The translations under genes and the position numbers were made by a program. Positions 42,195-53,231 of a stretch of 64,000 nt of DNA are shown here, piece by piece. Position 1 is the stretch's first letter, and each line of letters begins with the position of its first letter. Under the pieces are notes generated by a model. It was not told where the DNA came from, did not search any database, and worked only from the letters and a program-made list of their open reading frames with translations. This DNA comes from Rugalucina vietnamica (lineage: Eukaryota > Mollusca > Bivalvia > Lucinida > Lucinidae): positions 51,982,761 to 52,046,760 of the forward strand of contig OZ024869.1 of assembly GCA_964017185.1 (NCBI GenBank), given 5' to 3'.

Positions 42195-44150
42195 CGTCAT
42201 ATAAACCAGAGGACCAACGGTCCTGTAAACGCTCACCTGAGACCCGAGATATATACCAATAAACTTGTTTGACTAGAATGATAATATACTTGTATATAAC
42301 CATATACATGTATTTAACCCCAGGGCAGGTCAGAGCAACCTCTGGAGTCAATTTCTTTTTTAAATCATAAAGATTCAGTCCATTTGCCAATTTATTGCAA
42401 GTTTTGCCCTTCAAATGACATTGTAACAATTTTCCCATTCAAATGCATAGACAACCTACGTTGACCTTGCCGTAAAAAAGGTCAAGGTCATCCCAGGGTC
42501 ATGATTTATACAAACTTTGTAGAGCTCCATTGCCTGATGCTTCATGCCAAGTTTCAAAATCATAGGCCTTCTGGGTCTGGAGAAGAAAAAAATTAAAGGT
42601 TTTTGTTATTTATAGCCATGACGGCCATCTTGGTCATGTGACCCTGACCATTTATACAAACTTTCATTCACTCTTCCTAAGAATGCTTCACATAAAGTTT
42701 GGCTTTGATTGGCCAAGCGGTTTCAGAGAAGAAGACGTTTGAATATTATGGTCATACAAATGTATATAGCCCCGGGGCAGGGGCAGACAACTCTTGGCCC
42801 AAAATATTTTCATAAACATGAATATTCTGTCAATTTGCTCATTCCTAGCAAGTTTTTTTTGCCATTAAATGACATTTTCCTATTTTTTCCCATTCAAATG
42901 CATGGGCGGCCTAAGTTGACCTTGCTGTAAAAAAGGTCAAGGTCATCCCAAGGTCATGATTTATACAAACTTTGTAAAGCCCCATTGCCTGATGCTTCAT
43001 GCCAAGTTTTAAAATCATAGGCCTTCTGGTTCGGGAGAAGAAGATTTTTAAAGGTTTTTGCTATTTATAACCATGGCGGCCATCTTGGTCATGTGACCTT
43101 GATCATGTATACAAACTTTCATTCACTCTTCCTAAGAAAGCTCCACATAAAGTTTGGCTTTGATTGGCCAAGCGGGCGGTTTCGGAGAAGATCTTTGAAT
43201 ATCACTGTAATATACATGTATATTGCCCCGGGGTGGGGGCAGACAGACCCCTGGGCTCCATTTTTTTCAGAATCATCAATCTTAAGTCCATTTGCCCATT
43301 TCCTGCAAGTTTTTCCCTATAAATGACATTTTAACAATTTCCCCCATTCAAATGCATGAGCGACCTATTCTGACCTTGCCGTACAATAGTCAATGTCATC
43401 CCAGGGACATGATTTATATAAACTTTGTAGAGCTCCAGTCACTAATGCTTCACACCAAGTTTCAAAATCATTGGCCTTCTGGTTCTGGAGAAGAAGATTT
43501 TTAAAGTTTTTTTTTTTTTATTTATAGCCATGACGGCCATCTTGGTCATGTAGCCTTGACCATTTATATAAACTTTCTTTCCCCCTTCCCAAGGTTTCAT
43601 TATTATGGAAATATACATGTATATAGCCCCGGGGCAGTGGCAGACAACACCCCAGGGGCTGAAATTTTCCATTAACATTAATCTTCTGTCCATTTGCATA
43701 TTCCCAGTAAGTTTTACCCATTAAATAGCATTTTACCATTTTTTCCCATTCAAATGCATTGGCGACCTAAGTTGATCTTGCCGTAAAATAGGTCAAGGTC
43801 ATCCCTGGGTCATGATTTATATAGACTATGATGGGCCCACGTCCCCGATGCTACATACCAAGTTTCGTGGAAATCGGCCCACTGGTTCTGGAGAAGATTT
43901 TTAAAGGATTTTGCTATTTATAGCCATGGCGGCCATCTTGGTCATGTGACCTGGACCATTTATATTGTGACCTGGACCATTTATATAGACTTTCGTTCCC
44001 CCTTCCTAAGGATGCTCCACATGAAGTTTGGCTTTGATTGGCCAAGCGGTTTCGGAGGACGACGAACGAACGACGACGGACAGACGCCGGAGCATGGGTA
44101 TACTATAAGCTCACGTGTGAGCCTTCGGCTCAGGTGAGCTAATAAATGTT
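42195..44150 (+). mobile_element. Helentron-like non-autonomous element, array 1
   Basis: Head ATAAACCAGAGGACCAACGG and CGCTCACCTGAGA; tail GCCGGAGCATGGGTATACTA followed by a hairpin ending CTCAGGTGAGCT. Between them a ~455-bp unit repeats about four times; each unit has GGCCATCTTGGTCATGTGAC, GGCTTTGATTGGCCAAGCGG, CCCCGGGGCAG and AGGTCAAGGTCA. Short inverted ends, a subterminal 3' hairpin and internal tandem repeats fit Helentron/HINE-type elements, but no Rep-helicase is present and the class is inferred. Confidence 0.65.
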
Positions 44151-44188
44151 TGATCCTTTGGAAGCAGTAAAAACATTCAAAGGACAAG

Positions 44189-44521
44189 TATAGCTCGGCA
44201 AATGGGTCACTGTATGGGCGGCAACTTTAATATTCATATCTGGGCGTGGTCGGCTAGTCCATCTGTTCAAGTAGGGAGATAATAGAAAAGTCGAATTCAG
44301 TCAGCCTAGAGCGCTGTCACATATTTTACCGTTAAAGATCAGCTACCTATTTTGTCCAATCCAGTAAACTAGACAAACTCGGATTTTCATTCTAACGGAC
44401 AACATGTGAGTTGAGTCTTTCAACTGTATACCTTTAGCTTTTACCTAGGTTAAAAGTAGACCATACCCAATAACGTATTCATAAGGTAACGCCCATACAG
44501 TGACCTATTTGCCGAGCTATA
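44189..44521. mobile_element. MITE with TA target duplication
   Basis: 32-bp terminal inverted repeats (TATAGCTCGGCAAAT, then GGTCACTGTATGGGCG) with one mismatch. TA at both borders is consistent with Tc1/mariner-type mobilisation. It separates the two Helentron-like arrays. No transposase. Confidence 0.8.
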
Positions 44522-44534
44522 TTAGCTAGTTGAC

Positions 44535-46055
44535 ATAAACCCAGAGGACCAATGGTCCTGTAAACGCTCACCTGAGATCAGCTGCATATACCAATAAACA
44601 TGTTTGAATATTATGGTATTTAACTCCAGTGCAGGGGCAGATAAGCCCTTGGGCCATTTTCTTTTTTCAGAATCTTCAATATTCTGTCCATTTGCCAATT
44701 TCCTGTTGGCTTTTTCCTTCAAATGACATTTTAACAGTTTTCCCAATTCAGATGCACAGGCAACCCATGTTGACCTTGCCATAAACTTGGTCAAGGTCAT
44801 CACAGGGTCATGATTTATATATACATTGGAGTACTTTAGCCATCGATGCCTCACGCCAAGTTTCCTTGAAATCAGTCTATTGGTTTCAGAGAAGATGATT
44901 TTTGATGGGTTTTTACCATATATGGGCATGGCGGCCATCTTGGTCATGTGACCTAGATTATTTATATACACATTGATTCCCCCATTCTATAGATGCTTCA
45001 CTTAAAATTTGGCTTTGTTTGGCCAAGCGGTTTCAGAGGAGAAGACGTTTGAATATTATGGAAATATACATGTATATTGTCCCGGGGTGGGGGCACATGA
45101 GCCCCTGGGGTCCAATTTTTTTCAGAATCATTAATATCCAGTCCTACTGCCCATTTCCTGCAAGACTTTCACTTTAAAAGACATTTTAAAAGTTTTCCCC
45201 ATTCAAATGCATTGGTGACCTATGTTGACCTTCCCGTAAAATAGGTCAAGGTCATCACAGGGTCATGATTTATATATACATTGTAGTGCTTGAGCCATCG
45301 ATGCTTCGTGCCAAGTTTCGTTGAAATCGGTCAACCGGTTCTGGAGAAGAAGATTTTTGAACGGTTTTTACCATATATGGGCATGGCGGCCATCTTGGTC
45401 ATGTGACCTGGATTTTTTATATACATATTTGTTACCCCTTCCTATTGATGCTTCACATAAAATTTCGCTTTGATTGGCCAAGCGGTTTCAGAGGAGAAGA
45501 TGTTTGAATATTATGGAGATATACATGTATATTGCCCCGGGGTGGGGGCATATGAGCCCCTGGTGCCCTTTTTTTTTCAGAATCATTAATATTCAGTCCT
45601 ACTGCTCATTTTCTGCAAGATTTTTCCTTTAAATGACAATTTAACAATTTTTCCCATTCAAATGCATTCGCGACCTATGTTGACCTTGCCGTAAAATAGG
45701 TCAAGGTCATCATAGGGTCATGATTTATGTACACATTGCTTGAGCCATTAATGCTTCATGCCAAGTTTGGTTGAAATCGGTCCAGTGGTTCCGGAGAAGA
45801 AGATTTTTGAAAGGTTTTTACCATATATGGGCATGGCGGCCATCTTGGTCATGTGACCTGGATTATTTATATACACATTGGTTCCCCCTTCCCATAGATG
45901 CTTCATGTAAAATTTGGCTTTGATTGGCCAAGCAGTTTCAGAGGAGAAGATCTTTGAAAATGGTGGACGACGGACGACGGACGGACGGACGGACGACGGA
46001 GCATGGGTATACTATAAGCTCACCTTGTGAGCCTGACGGCTCAGGTGAGCTAAAA
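44535..46055 (+). mobile_element. Helentron-like non-autonomous element, array 2
   Basis: Same head (CCAGAGGACCAATGGTCCTG) and tail (GGAGCATGGGTATACTATAA, hairpin, CTCAGGTGAGCT) as array 1, with about three units of 455 bp. The AGGTCAAGGTCA core is at 44788, 45243 and 45698, exactly 455 bp apart. Confidence 0.65.
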
Positions 46056-46098
46056 AGTAAGTCAATGAACACCTGAGCTTTCCCCCCGGAAAGCAAAC

Positions 46099-46341
46099 GA
46101 GCCGCCACGTGAGTAAATCGGTCTGCGGGGTTTCCGACCAGGTCTGACACAAACCGGCCTGTAAATCACAGAAGAAGGCTAGAAGTTTGGAATTTCGGAT
46201 TTAAGAAGAAGAGAGGTTGTACTATCTATGTAGCGAAAACAAAGGCGCTGATCTGCTGTGCAGTTACTGCACAACAGAACTCATCTACGCCTTTGTTTTC
46301 GTACCAGTAGGCAAAAATCCGGTTTTCTCATACCGCGGCTC
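46099..46341. repeat. TGAGCC-type MITE, copy
   Basis: GAGCCGCCACGTGAG and CATACCGCGGCTC ends. The interior, GACCAGGTCTGACACAAACC, GAATTTCGGATTTAAGAAGA and AAAACAAAGGCGCTGATC, matches the family. Confidence 0.85.
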
Positions 46342-46660
46342 AAACGGTATAATACCGTAAACAAATGCCACCAAAGTAGAAACGTGTGCAAAGTACAAAG
46401 AGGTACATTAAAGGATATGGACATCAAAAAGATGTAGAACAGCAAATCGTAAAATATTACGAATCCCCAAACGGTACCAAAATTTGATTGAACTTTTATT
46501 TATAAGGAATGTTCTGATGACGTAAACTGAAAAACTTGAACACATTTGACAAATCAAAACATGACGTTTATTACATTCAAATTAATTTAAAATGGGAGGT
46601 TAATGACTTGTACTGTTCAAAAGCTAATGACCAGATTCAAAAGATTCATGTACTAATATT
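46342..46660. other. Intergenic, nothing seen
   Basis: No supported features. Confidence 0.5.
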
Positions 46661-46664
46661 TACA

Positions 46665-47345
46665 TTTCTGATGCAAAGACTTAATGAATCTATAGAACTG
46701 AAATGATTCATAGTTCCATCAACAACATCGCGTCACGCGACGTCACATGATCAAACATGACATCATAAAAACATGGCTCTCATCAATGTAACTGGACGTT
46801 GTAAACGTCATGACGCCATCGATGCCGTTCCGAACACACGCTGTGTGTTAATTTGCTGGTTAATGTGATCGTCTAGCTAATTTTTCAAGAAGCCATAGAA
46901 AGAAATATTTACATTTTTATTGCAATCGCCCCTTCGGGGTTCATTCACTTTGCACGCGACCTACTGTGGTTCATAACTCCATGAACATCAGAAAAATGAA
47001 ATTAATTTTCATTTCTGATGCAAAGTCTTAATGAATCTATAGATCCACGAACAACATCGTGTCACGCGACGTCACATGATCAAATTTGACGTCATAAAAA
47101 CCATGGCTCTTACGAATTGTTCGGCTCAACACTCAATGTGTGCAAATTCTAATTTTGCTTGTAACTGTGATCGCCTTGATAATTTTTCAAAAAGCAATAG
47201 AGAAAAATGAACGTAAATATGAGCAATTTAATTTTTCTGATGATTCATAGAGGATCGCTAGCAAAGCTTCGGGGTTCATTCACTTTGCAAATGTTGCACG
47301 CGAACTACTGTGGTACATAGCTCCATGAACACCATAAAAAATAAA
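46665..47345. repeat. Two tandem ~347-bp units
   Basis: TTTCTGATGCAAAG(A/T)CTTAATG, CAACATCG(C/T)GTCACGCGACG, TCACATGATCAAA and CTTCGGGGTTCATTCACTTT occur in both halves. Non-coding. Confidence 0.8.
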
Positions 47346-48900
47346 TTCATTCCTTGAAATAGATCATCGGCTATTTTCTGTTGTAATTCACTTTTTTTTT
47401 TTTTTTGTTTATGAGATCTTTATAAATAAGAGAAAAATCAACGAAATCTGAAAGGGGTATATACCTACAAGATGACTTCTATCTCGACTGCCAATAGCTG
47501 TAGAGAACTAAAAAATTACATCATTTAATAGCTAAGACAATGTTTTATTGCCATGTATTCAGATATATAAAGCATGCTTGCTGGCAACAAAGATTCAATA
47601 AATTTTGTTGGTGCACAATGTTCAATTTTATGTTTAATATTACAATGTTTCGAACTTTAATGTAACATTCACAAAATTTAAAAACGTGGTTAGGCTATCA
47701 GACTACATGGCATTAGTGCATTGTCCCAGCATTCTTTTGGTGCCATTTTCAGATCTCTACAGAAATTGGGAGCTGAGATATAAGCGATTTCGTTGGTATA
47801 CCCCTTCATTTTTCTTTGATTTCGTTGAAGATCCCACTAATACCCATAATAAAGAACATTGTCCTAGCACTCATTTGATACAAATTATTGCTCTCTAGGT
47901 CTATCAGTAGCCAAGATACATGTGATTTTCTATGTATACGCCTTCATTTCCAGCATTTTTCATCTAAATTCGAAAGGTTTTGATTCAAAATAAAATGACA
48001 TATTATGACGTACAGGATGGTATAAATTTAAGGTTGCCCTAGCAACCATTTGATGCCATGTTGCCGAGATAGAAGTCATTTTGTACGTTTACCTGTTAAA
48101 TTTTTTCACTTTTTCATTCCCATTTCTAAAGTTTTCATTAAAATTCATGAAATTGGAAATCAGATCATTATTATATCAGACTTTAGGGTCAAAGTACATT
48201 GCCATAGCATTCATTTGATACTTCTTTCAACGTCCTGGGTTTGTTAACATCTCTAGTACAAGTAATTTTGTATGTATACCCCCCATTTTTTCCATGGTTT
48301 CACTCTGATTTCTTGTGGGTTTTCTTTTATTAATTGTCACGAATAAGCAAATTCAATGATTTGAATATGTAATAAGGTTAAATTGCTAGGTCCATGCATC
48401 ACTAGCAGACCAATTATAATTCTCTAGAGCAAGCTATTGTTGTTATAAGAGTATGAAGCTATTGTTGTTATAAGAGAATCTTTGTGAGTACACCTTATTC
48501 CTTTGAATCACACCAGGGGTGGGTGTGGAATCTATGTAATGTTACATCGTACAAATGTGTTCGTTGTTGAGGACAATATTTTATGGCATGAAGGAGGTCC
48601 CTCTGACCAAACTGGCAGCCAAGAAAATTGGTTCCAGGGAGCTTATGACCCATCCAAAACATTTCAATGGCTATAGTTTTTCCCTCATTTTTCCCTTGAT
48701 TTTCAACAATTTTATTAGTATTCATGAATATGCAGATCAGACATTTTTCGTTTAGGCCCATGACATCAATAAATTTGTCATATGATAATACTGGTTCACT
48801 AACAAAGTGTCACAATGATAGTTTGGGCCTGAAATTAGTTTATTTGTGGACTTTAACGATTTTCTGCCATTTTTAATGTTTTCATTTAAATTCACGAATA
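47346..48900. repeat. Degenerate ~180-bp tandem repeat region
   Basis: Variants of CATTTGATGCCA / CATTTGATAC, GTATGTATACCCC(C)TTCATTT and TTTTCATT.AAATTCATGAA recur across 47690-48900. Short frames inside lack support. Confidence 0.55.
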
Positions 48901-49454
48901 TTCAAATCAGATAACTTGCATTACTAACCAAAGAATGGACGGGCTATGTCTAATCTTTAAAATGAGACCAGGTTCAGTGGTCTAGGATAAGTAACAGCAG
49001 AGATATTACCAATTTTGTATGTACATCCCATGCTAAAGAATCATATTAACAGTTGCCATGGAAACCATCATTTTTTCATAGTGCAAAAGAGTTTATTGCA
49101 AGATAGGTAAAATTAGCTCCCAGGGTATTATGCCCTCCACAAAAACTTTGCATTTAAGTCTGTCTGTCTGTGTGACAGCACTTCGTTTACGCTCTCTAAT
49201 CTTGAGCTTTCGTTGACCAATCATTTTTCTCAAACTTTGTATAGGAAGAAGTGGTTTGGGATTGCGGGTGGGTGATTTCCGTCAAATAAGTACAGAGTAA
49301 TGGCCCTTGATTTATGTTACAATTTGTTTCCACCGTCTATCTTATACATTTTTTGCCAAATTTCTTCAAACTTCGTTGATATTGAGGAAGAGCATTATGG
49401 GATTGCAGATGGCTAAATTTTGCTCAATATCTTTTGAAGAAATGGATGAATTTT
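48901..49454. repeat. Unclassified bivalve-style repeat
   Basis: From 49105 the text ATTATGCCCTCCACAAAAAC, GTCTGTCTGTGTGACAGCAC and ACAGAGTAATGGCCCTTGAT resembles internally repeated molluscan elements (compare 21651-22495). No gene. Confidence 0.45.
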
Positions 49455-50335
49455 GTTTGTTTGTTTGAATTGATGCTTTACGTCTCAGTCAACAGCAATG
49501 GTCATGTCGGGATGTTGCCTCCATTTTATGGGACTTTTACCCAACATTAGGATGTCATGACACTCAAAATGTGCTTTGTAAAACAGCAGTCACACTGTAG
49601 CGTATAACCCAAACGCGCGCCGGGCGTATGAAAAATCTCAACACGCTGAAGACTTTGGGCGTATAAAAATTAATTTGTTCCTTTAACACGCTTTAGCAGT
49701 CACACATTAGCGCGCAACTGGGGCGTGTGCCGGACGTATAAAAAATCTCAAAGTTTTGGAGAACGGTTGTGATACGTCCCAGACACGCTAAGCACGCGCT
49801 ACATGCGCGCATCGAACGTTCAACGCGCGTTTCACACACGCTTGGGGCACGCTACTGAAGCAACATCTAATAAAATCGGAACGCGCATGGAACGTACACT
49901 GGCGTGCTTCAAACGCGCACCAAACGCGTTCAGAGCGTATTCAACGCGCCAGTAGCGCGCGTGGAACTTATTCGGGACGTATAAGTCACACGCCCGGGAC
50001 ACGCCGAGCTTTTAGAAAATTTTTAAGCATGTTTAAAAATTTTTTTAGCCCAAACGCGCGCGAAACGTGCAGAGACTTTTAGCGACGTACAGCGACGCGC
50101 GCCGGACGTACACCAAGCGTACCCAACGCGCTTGTAGCGAGTTTTGAACGTTTTTCCGACGTGCGTCTGGCGTGTGAGGAATTTTGCTATTTTTTCAACA
50201 CGCCCGGCGCGCGTTTCACTTATACGCTGATGTGTGACTGCTCTTTAATAATATAACCACCCAACTAAGCCAATAAGGCTCATATGTGTGGATGGTTTGA
50301 CTACACCACTTTTCCTGGGCAGGCTCAGACATGAG
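49455..50335 (-). repeat. SINE-like repeat split by a MITE
   Basis: Reverse complement of 20845-21045: the ACGTCTCAGTCAACAGC tail and CCATTTTATGGGACTTTTAC lie on one side of the insert, AACCACCCAACTAAGCCAAT and TTTTCCTGGGCAGG on the other. Confidence 0.75.
49584..50243. mobile_element. MITE rich in ACGCGC words
   Basis: Ends AGCAGTCACACTGTAGCGTA and TACGCTGATGTGTGACTGCT are inverted, and homology continues inward (AAACGCGCGCCGGGCGT both ways). The interior is saturated with ACGCGC/CGTAC words. A second, internal left-end copy (AGCAGTCACACATTAGCGCG) begins at 49692. Confidence 0.85.
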
Positions 50336-50558
50336 TGGAAATTTGATAATTTGTATTGTCAGAAACAGTGACAACTAGGCTTGAATAATACTATTTCGTA
50401 TCTTGTGAATTTCCGAACAGAGTAATTGCCCTTCATTTTTGTAAATCTTTATCTAGTTGGATACATTTTTGTACATATTTTAAAATTTGTGCTTTGATGA
50501 AACAACTGCATTATTTTTTTTTCCAGAAATTTCCAGTGTGAGTTATGGCCCTTGATTT

Positions 50559-50711
50559 GTGGAATTAAACACTTTAATTTTATTTAGACTAAGCACCAGC
50601 CGGCGCTCAAGCGACTATATTGAGCTTTTCGCGGGTTCCTGGGAGTTCCGCCTCGCATATCATTATAGTTTCCAGCGCGCATCTGGAAGGATGGACTTGT
50701 TTTAAAACTTT
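50559..50711 (+). repeat. Left direct repeat of YR element
   Basis: Starts GTGGAATTAAACAC and ends GTTTTAAAACTTT. Contains GCACCAGCCGGCGCTC and TGGGAGTTCCGCCTCGC. Same sequence as 54442-54594. Confidence 0.95.
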
Positions 50712-50748
50712 AGATTTTAGGTTAAATATTGTGCTTGAATAAAACATT

Positions 50749-51705
50749 ATGTCGGACAACGAGGAAACTAATACCGCTCCTCCGGCGTTTAATTTTGACG
50801 ACTGGGCGAGTAGCTTGGGACTAAAACGCCCTGTGACACAGACTCTTCGAAATGAAGAATTAGTCACCAAGGAAGCATTATTGTTGTTAGAGCCTAAGGA
50901 CTTGAAAGAATTGGGGCTGACAATGGGCTCAGTGAAAATCATTATGAACGATATAGATAAGTGGAAATGTGTGACAATAATCGATGAAAAGGATGAGAAT
51001 GCCGAAATTCTGGATGGGGCAGGTAAGACATTTGATCACCTCCTCAGTGACCCGCCTGCCCCTTCCCCCAAGCACACCACCTCGGTTTTCGGCCAGATGG
51101 ACCCGAGGGCTATTCTCACTATTAAGTCCCAGACGCAAAAGGCTATCCATATCACACAGTTTCTAACTGAGAAGAGCAAACGGCGCCGACAAGGCAGGCG
51201 CAAGGAATTCGTTCTAAAGTCCGGCAGTGCGAATGCTGAAACCCTTGTGCTCAAGGCCGACGAGGAACATCCATACTTAGGCATTTTTATGGAGGAATGG
51301 GGTGCCGCGAATATGCGACTCCTCAATCACCTGCTAACCACAAAGAAACTTGCCAGAGAAAATATCGAATTTTACCTGGCATATACCACCAAGATTTATG
51401 AGCTCGCCGAGAAATACGACTGGAACTCTGTGCTCAACTACGATTATGCTTATAGGGAATTGCAGGCAGAACACCAGTTCCAGTGGGGCACCTTTTCTCC
51501 CAGCATGGAGCTTCAACTTCTCGTCCCTAAACGTAATCAACCGCCCTCTAAGTCAGGTTACCAACCTCCGTCAAAAACCGAGGATTGTAAAATATTCAAA
51601 GCGAAAGGGTCATGCCCTTTCGGTACCTCCTGTAAATACCGCCATCCTAAAGTGAATCATACGCCTGAAACACCAAATGATACTTCCGGAATAAAAAACA
51701 TGTAA
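50749..51705 (+). CDS. YR element ORF1: SAM-like and CCCH zinc-finger protein
   Basis: 318 aa. Residues ~13-68 look like a SAM domain (DDWASSLGLKRP, then LEPKDLKELGLTMGS, then the helix ending DIDKW), a protein- or RNA-interaction fold. Residues 280-299 form a canonical CCCH finger, C-x8-C-x5-C-x3-H (CKIF...CPFGTSCKYRH). Such a protein plausibly acts as the Gag-like nucleocapsid of the element. ATG at 50749 follows the left repeat by 37 bp. The frame ends at TAA 51703-51705, six nt after a slippery heptamer. Confidence 0.85.
   Translation: MSDNEETNTAPPAFNFDDWASSLGLKRPVTQTLRNEELVTKEALLLLEPKDLKELGLTMGSVKIIMNDIDKWKCVTIIDEKDENAEILDGAGKTFDHLLSDPPAPSPKHTTSVFGQMDPRAILTIKSQTQKAIHITQFLTEKSKRRRQGRRKEFVLKSGSANAETLVLKADEEHPYLGIFMEEWGAANMRLLNHLLTTKKLARENIEFYLAYTTKIYELAEKYDWNSVLNYDYAYRELQAEHQFQWGTFSPSMELQLLVPKRNQPPSKSGYQPPSKTEDCKIFKAKGSCPFGTSCKYRHPKVNHTPETPNDTSGIKNM
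51693..51699 (+). promoter_or_regulatory. -1 ribosomal frameshift heptamer A AAA AAC
   Basis: In the ORF1 frame the codons are AAA (51694-51696) and AAC (51697-51699) preceded by A, exactly the X XXY YYZ arrangement. Slipping back one base continues into the RT frame, which is open from 51681 to 53231. The ORF1 stop follows at 51703. A downstream pseudoknot could not be evaluated. Confidence 0.7.
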
Positions 51706-53231
51706 ACCGGTCTACAGCACTAAACTATGAGGCATGGGAAAAGGAACTACCTGAAGACTATAAGGATCGTGAATACTTGTTATCTGGAATTCGTGATGGC
51801 TTTCATATTGTCGATTCAGTAAACATTACTAATTACGTTGAAGTGGAAAATTATCGTTCTGCTACCGACGAGAGTTCGCGCGCGCATGTGGAGAGACAAA
51901 TCTTCACCGAAATTGAAAATGGTCGTTACAAAATCGTCAATGAGAAACCCCACATTGTATCTGCACTTGGGGCCATCCCCAAGAAAAACTCACCGGATGT
52001 CAGATTGATTCATGATGCCTCACGGCCTTCTGGATTTGCCCTTAATGACTTTGCCAAAAACAATTCCTTCAAATATCAATCGATTCAAGATGCTGTGGAT
52101 TTTGTAACCCCAGGTTGTTATTTTGCCAAACTGGATCTATCAAACGCATTTCGCTGTGTGAAATCTCATAGATCAAATTTCAAAGCCACTGGACTAAAAT
52201 GGCGTTTCCAAGGTGATAAACATTACACGTACTTAATTGACGAGCGTCTTCCATTCGGTGCTCGTAAGTCCCCAGAGATATTCAATTCGATTACGCAAGC
52301 AGTCAGGGAAATGATGAAACGCAAAGGTTATGACACCATTATCTGTTACCTAGATGATTTCTTGATAGTGGCACAAACTCACAGTGAATGTATTCAGGCG
52401 CTTAATGAACTGTTATGTTTACTTAGACGGCTAGGATTTCAGATCAACTACAAAAAACTTGAGGGACCTACACAGAAAATCACCTTTCTTGGAATAGTGT
52501 TAAATTCGATAACAATGACATTGTCGATACCGGGAGAAAAACTTGAAGACGTCGCATCAACAATGAAGTCATTTATGTCTTGCAGGAAAGTTACGAAACG
52601 TGACATTCAAAGCCTTGTAGGCAAGTTAAATTGGATAACTCAATGTGTTTACGGTGGCCGTTTTCACATGCGCCGACTTATTGATAAGTCTAACACTCTG
52701 AAAAAACCTTGGCATAGAACTCACGTGACGCTTGAAATGAAAAAAGACATTCTGTGGTGGCTGAGTTTTATGCAAACATTTAATGGGACCACGCCTATGA
52801 TAGACTGTAGACCGGCAACGCCATGTAGCATTGACTCTTGTAAACTCGCAGGAGGCGCCTTTTATCAAGGTGACTTTGTACATACTATGTGGAAACCAGA
52901 AATTCAATCTCTTCCAATAAACTATTTAGAAGTTCTCGCTTTAGAACCAGCAGTTACGCGTTGGGCGCCCTTATGGACTAACAAAAAGGTGTTTATTCAC
53001 TCGGACAATCAAGCAGCGTGTAGCATCATAAATCGTGGATCGTGTAGAAATCCAGTTGTCATGGACTCGTTGAGACGAGTATTCTGGTTGTCAGCTGTGT
53101 TTAATTTCCGTCTGAAGGCAGTTTATTACCGGGGCGCGTCCAACTTCTTGGCAGACTGTGCCTCTCGTTTACATGAGCCTGGAAAACTCCAGAATTTACT
53201 TCAAAACATGAATAACATTGGTTACATTTAA
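51699..53231 (+). CDS. YR element ORF2: reverse transcriptase-RNase H
   Basis: The frame is open from 51681 and has no convincing ATG near its start, which fits entry by -1 frameshifting from ORF1. RT motifs: LGAIPKKNSPDVRLIHDASR, YFAKLDLSNAFRCV, LPFGARKSPEIFN and the active site CYLDDFL (Tyr codon at 52347). RNase H follows: SIDSCKLAGGAFY, INYLEVLALEPA, FIHSDNQAACSIINRG and ASNFLADCASRL. No integrase or protease is present, as in DIRS-order elements. It copies element RNA to DNA and removes the RNA strand. Confidence 0.92.
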   Translation, partial: HVNRSTALNYEAWEKELPEDYKDREYLLSGIRDGFHIVDSVNITNYVEVENYRSATDESSRAHVERQIFTEIENGRYKIVNEKPHIVSALGAIPKKNSPDVRLIHDASRPSGFALNDFAKNNSFKYQSIQDAVDFVTPGCYFAKLDLSNAFRCVKSHRSNFKATGLKWRFQGDKHYTYLIDERLPFGARKSPEIFNSITQAVREMMKRKGYDTIICYLDDFLIVAQTHSECIQALNELLCLLRRLGFQINYKKLEGPTQKITFLGIVLNSITMTLSIPGEKLEDVASTMKSFMSCRKVTKRDIQSLVGKLNWITQCVYGGRFHMRRLIDKSNTLKKPWHRTHVTLEMKKDILWWLSFMQTFNGTTPMIDCRPATPCSIDSCKLAGGAFYQGDFVHTMWKPEIQSLPINYLEVLALEPAVTRWAPLWTNKKVFIHSDNQAACSIINRGSCRNPVVMDSLRRVFWLSAVFNFRLKAVYYRGASNFLADCASRLHEPGKLQNLLQNMNNIGYI

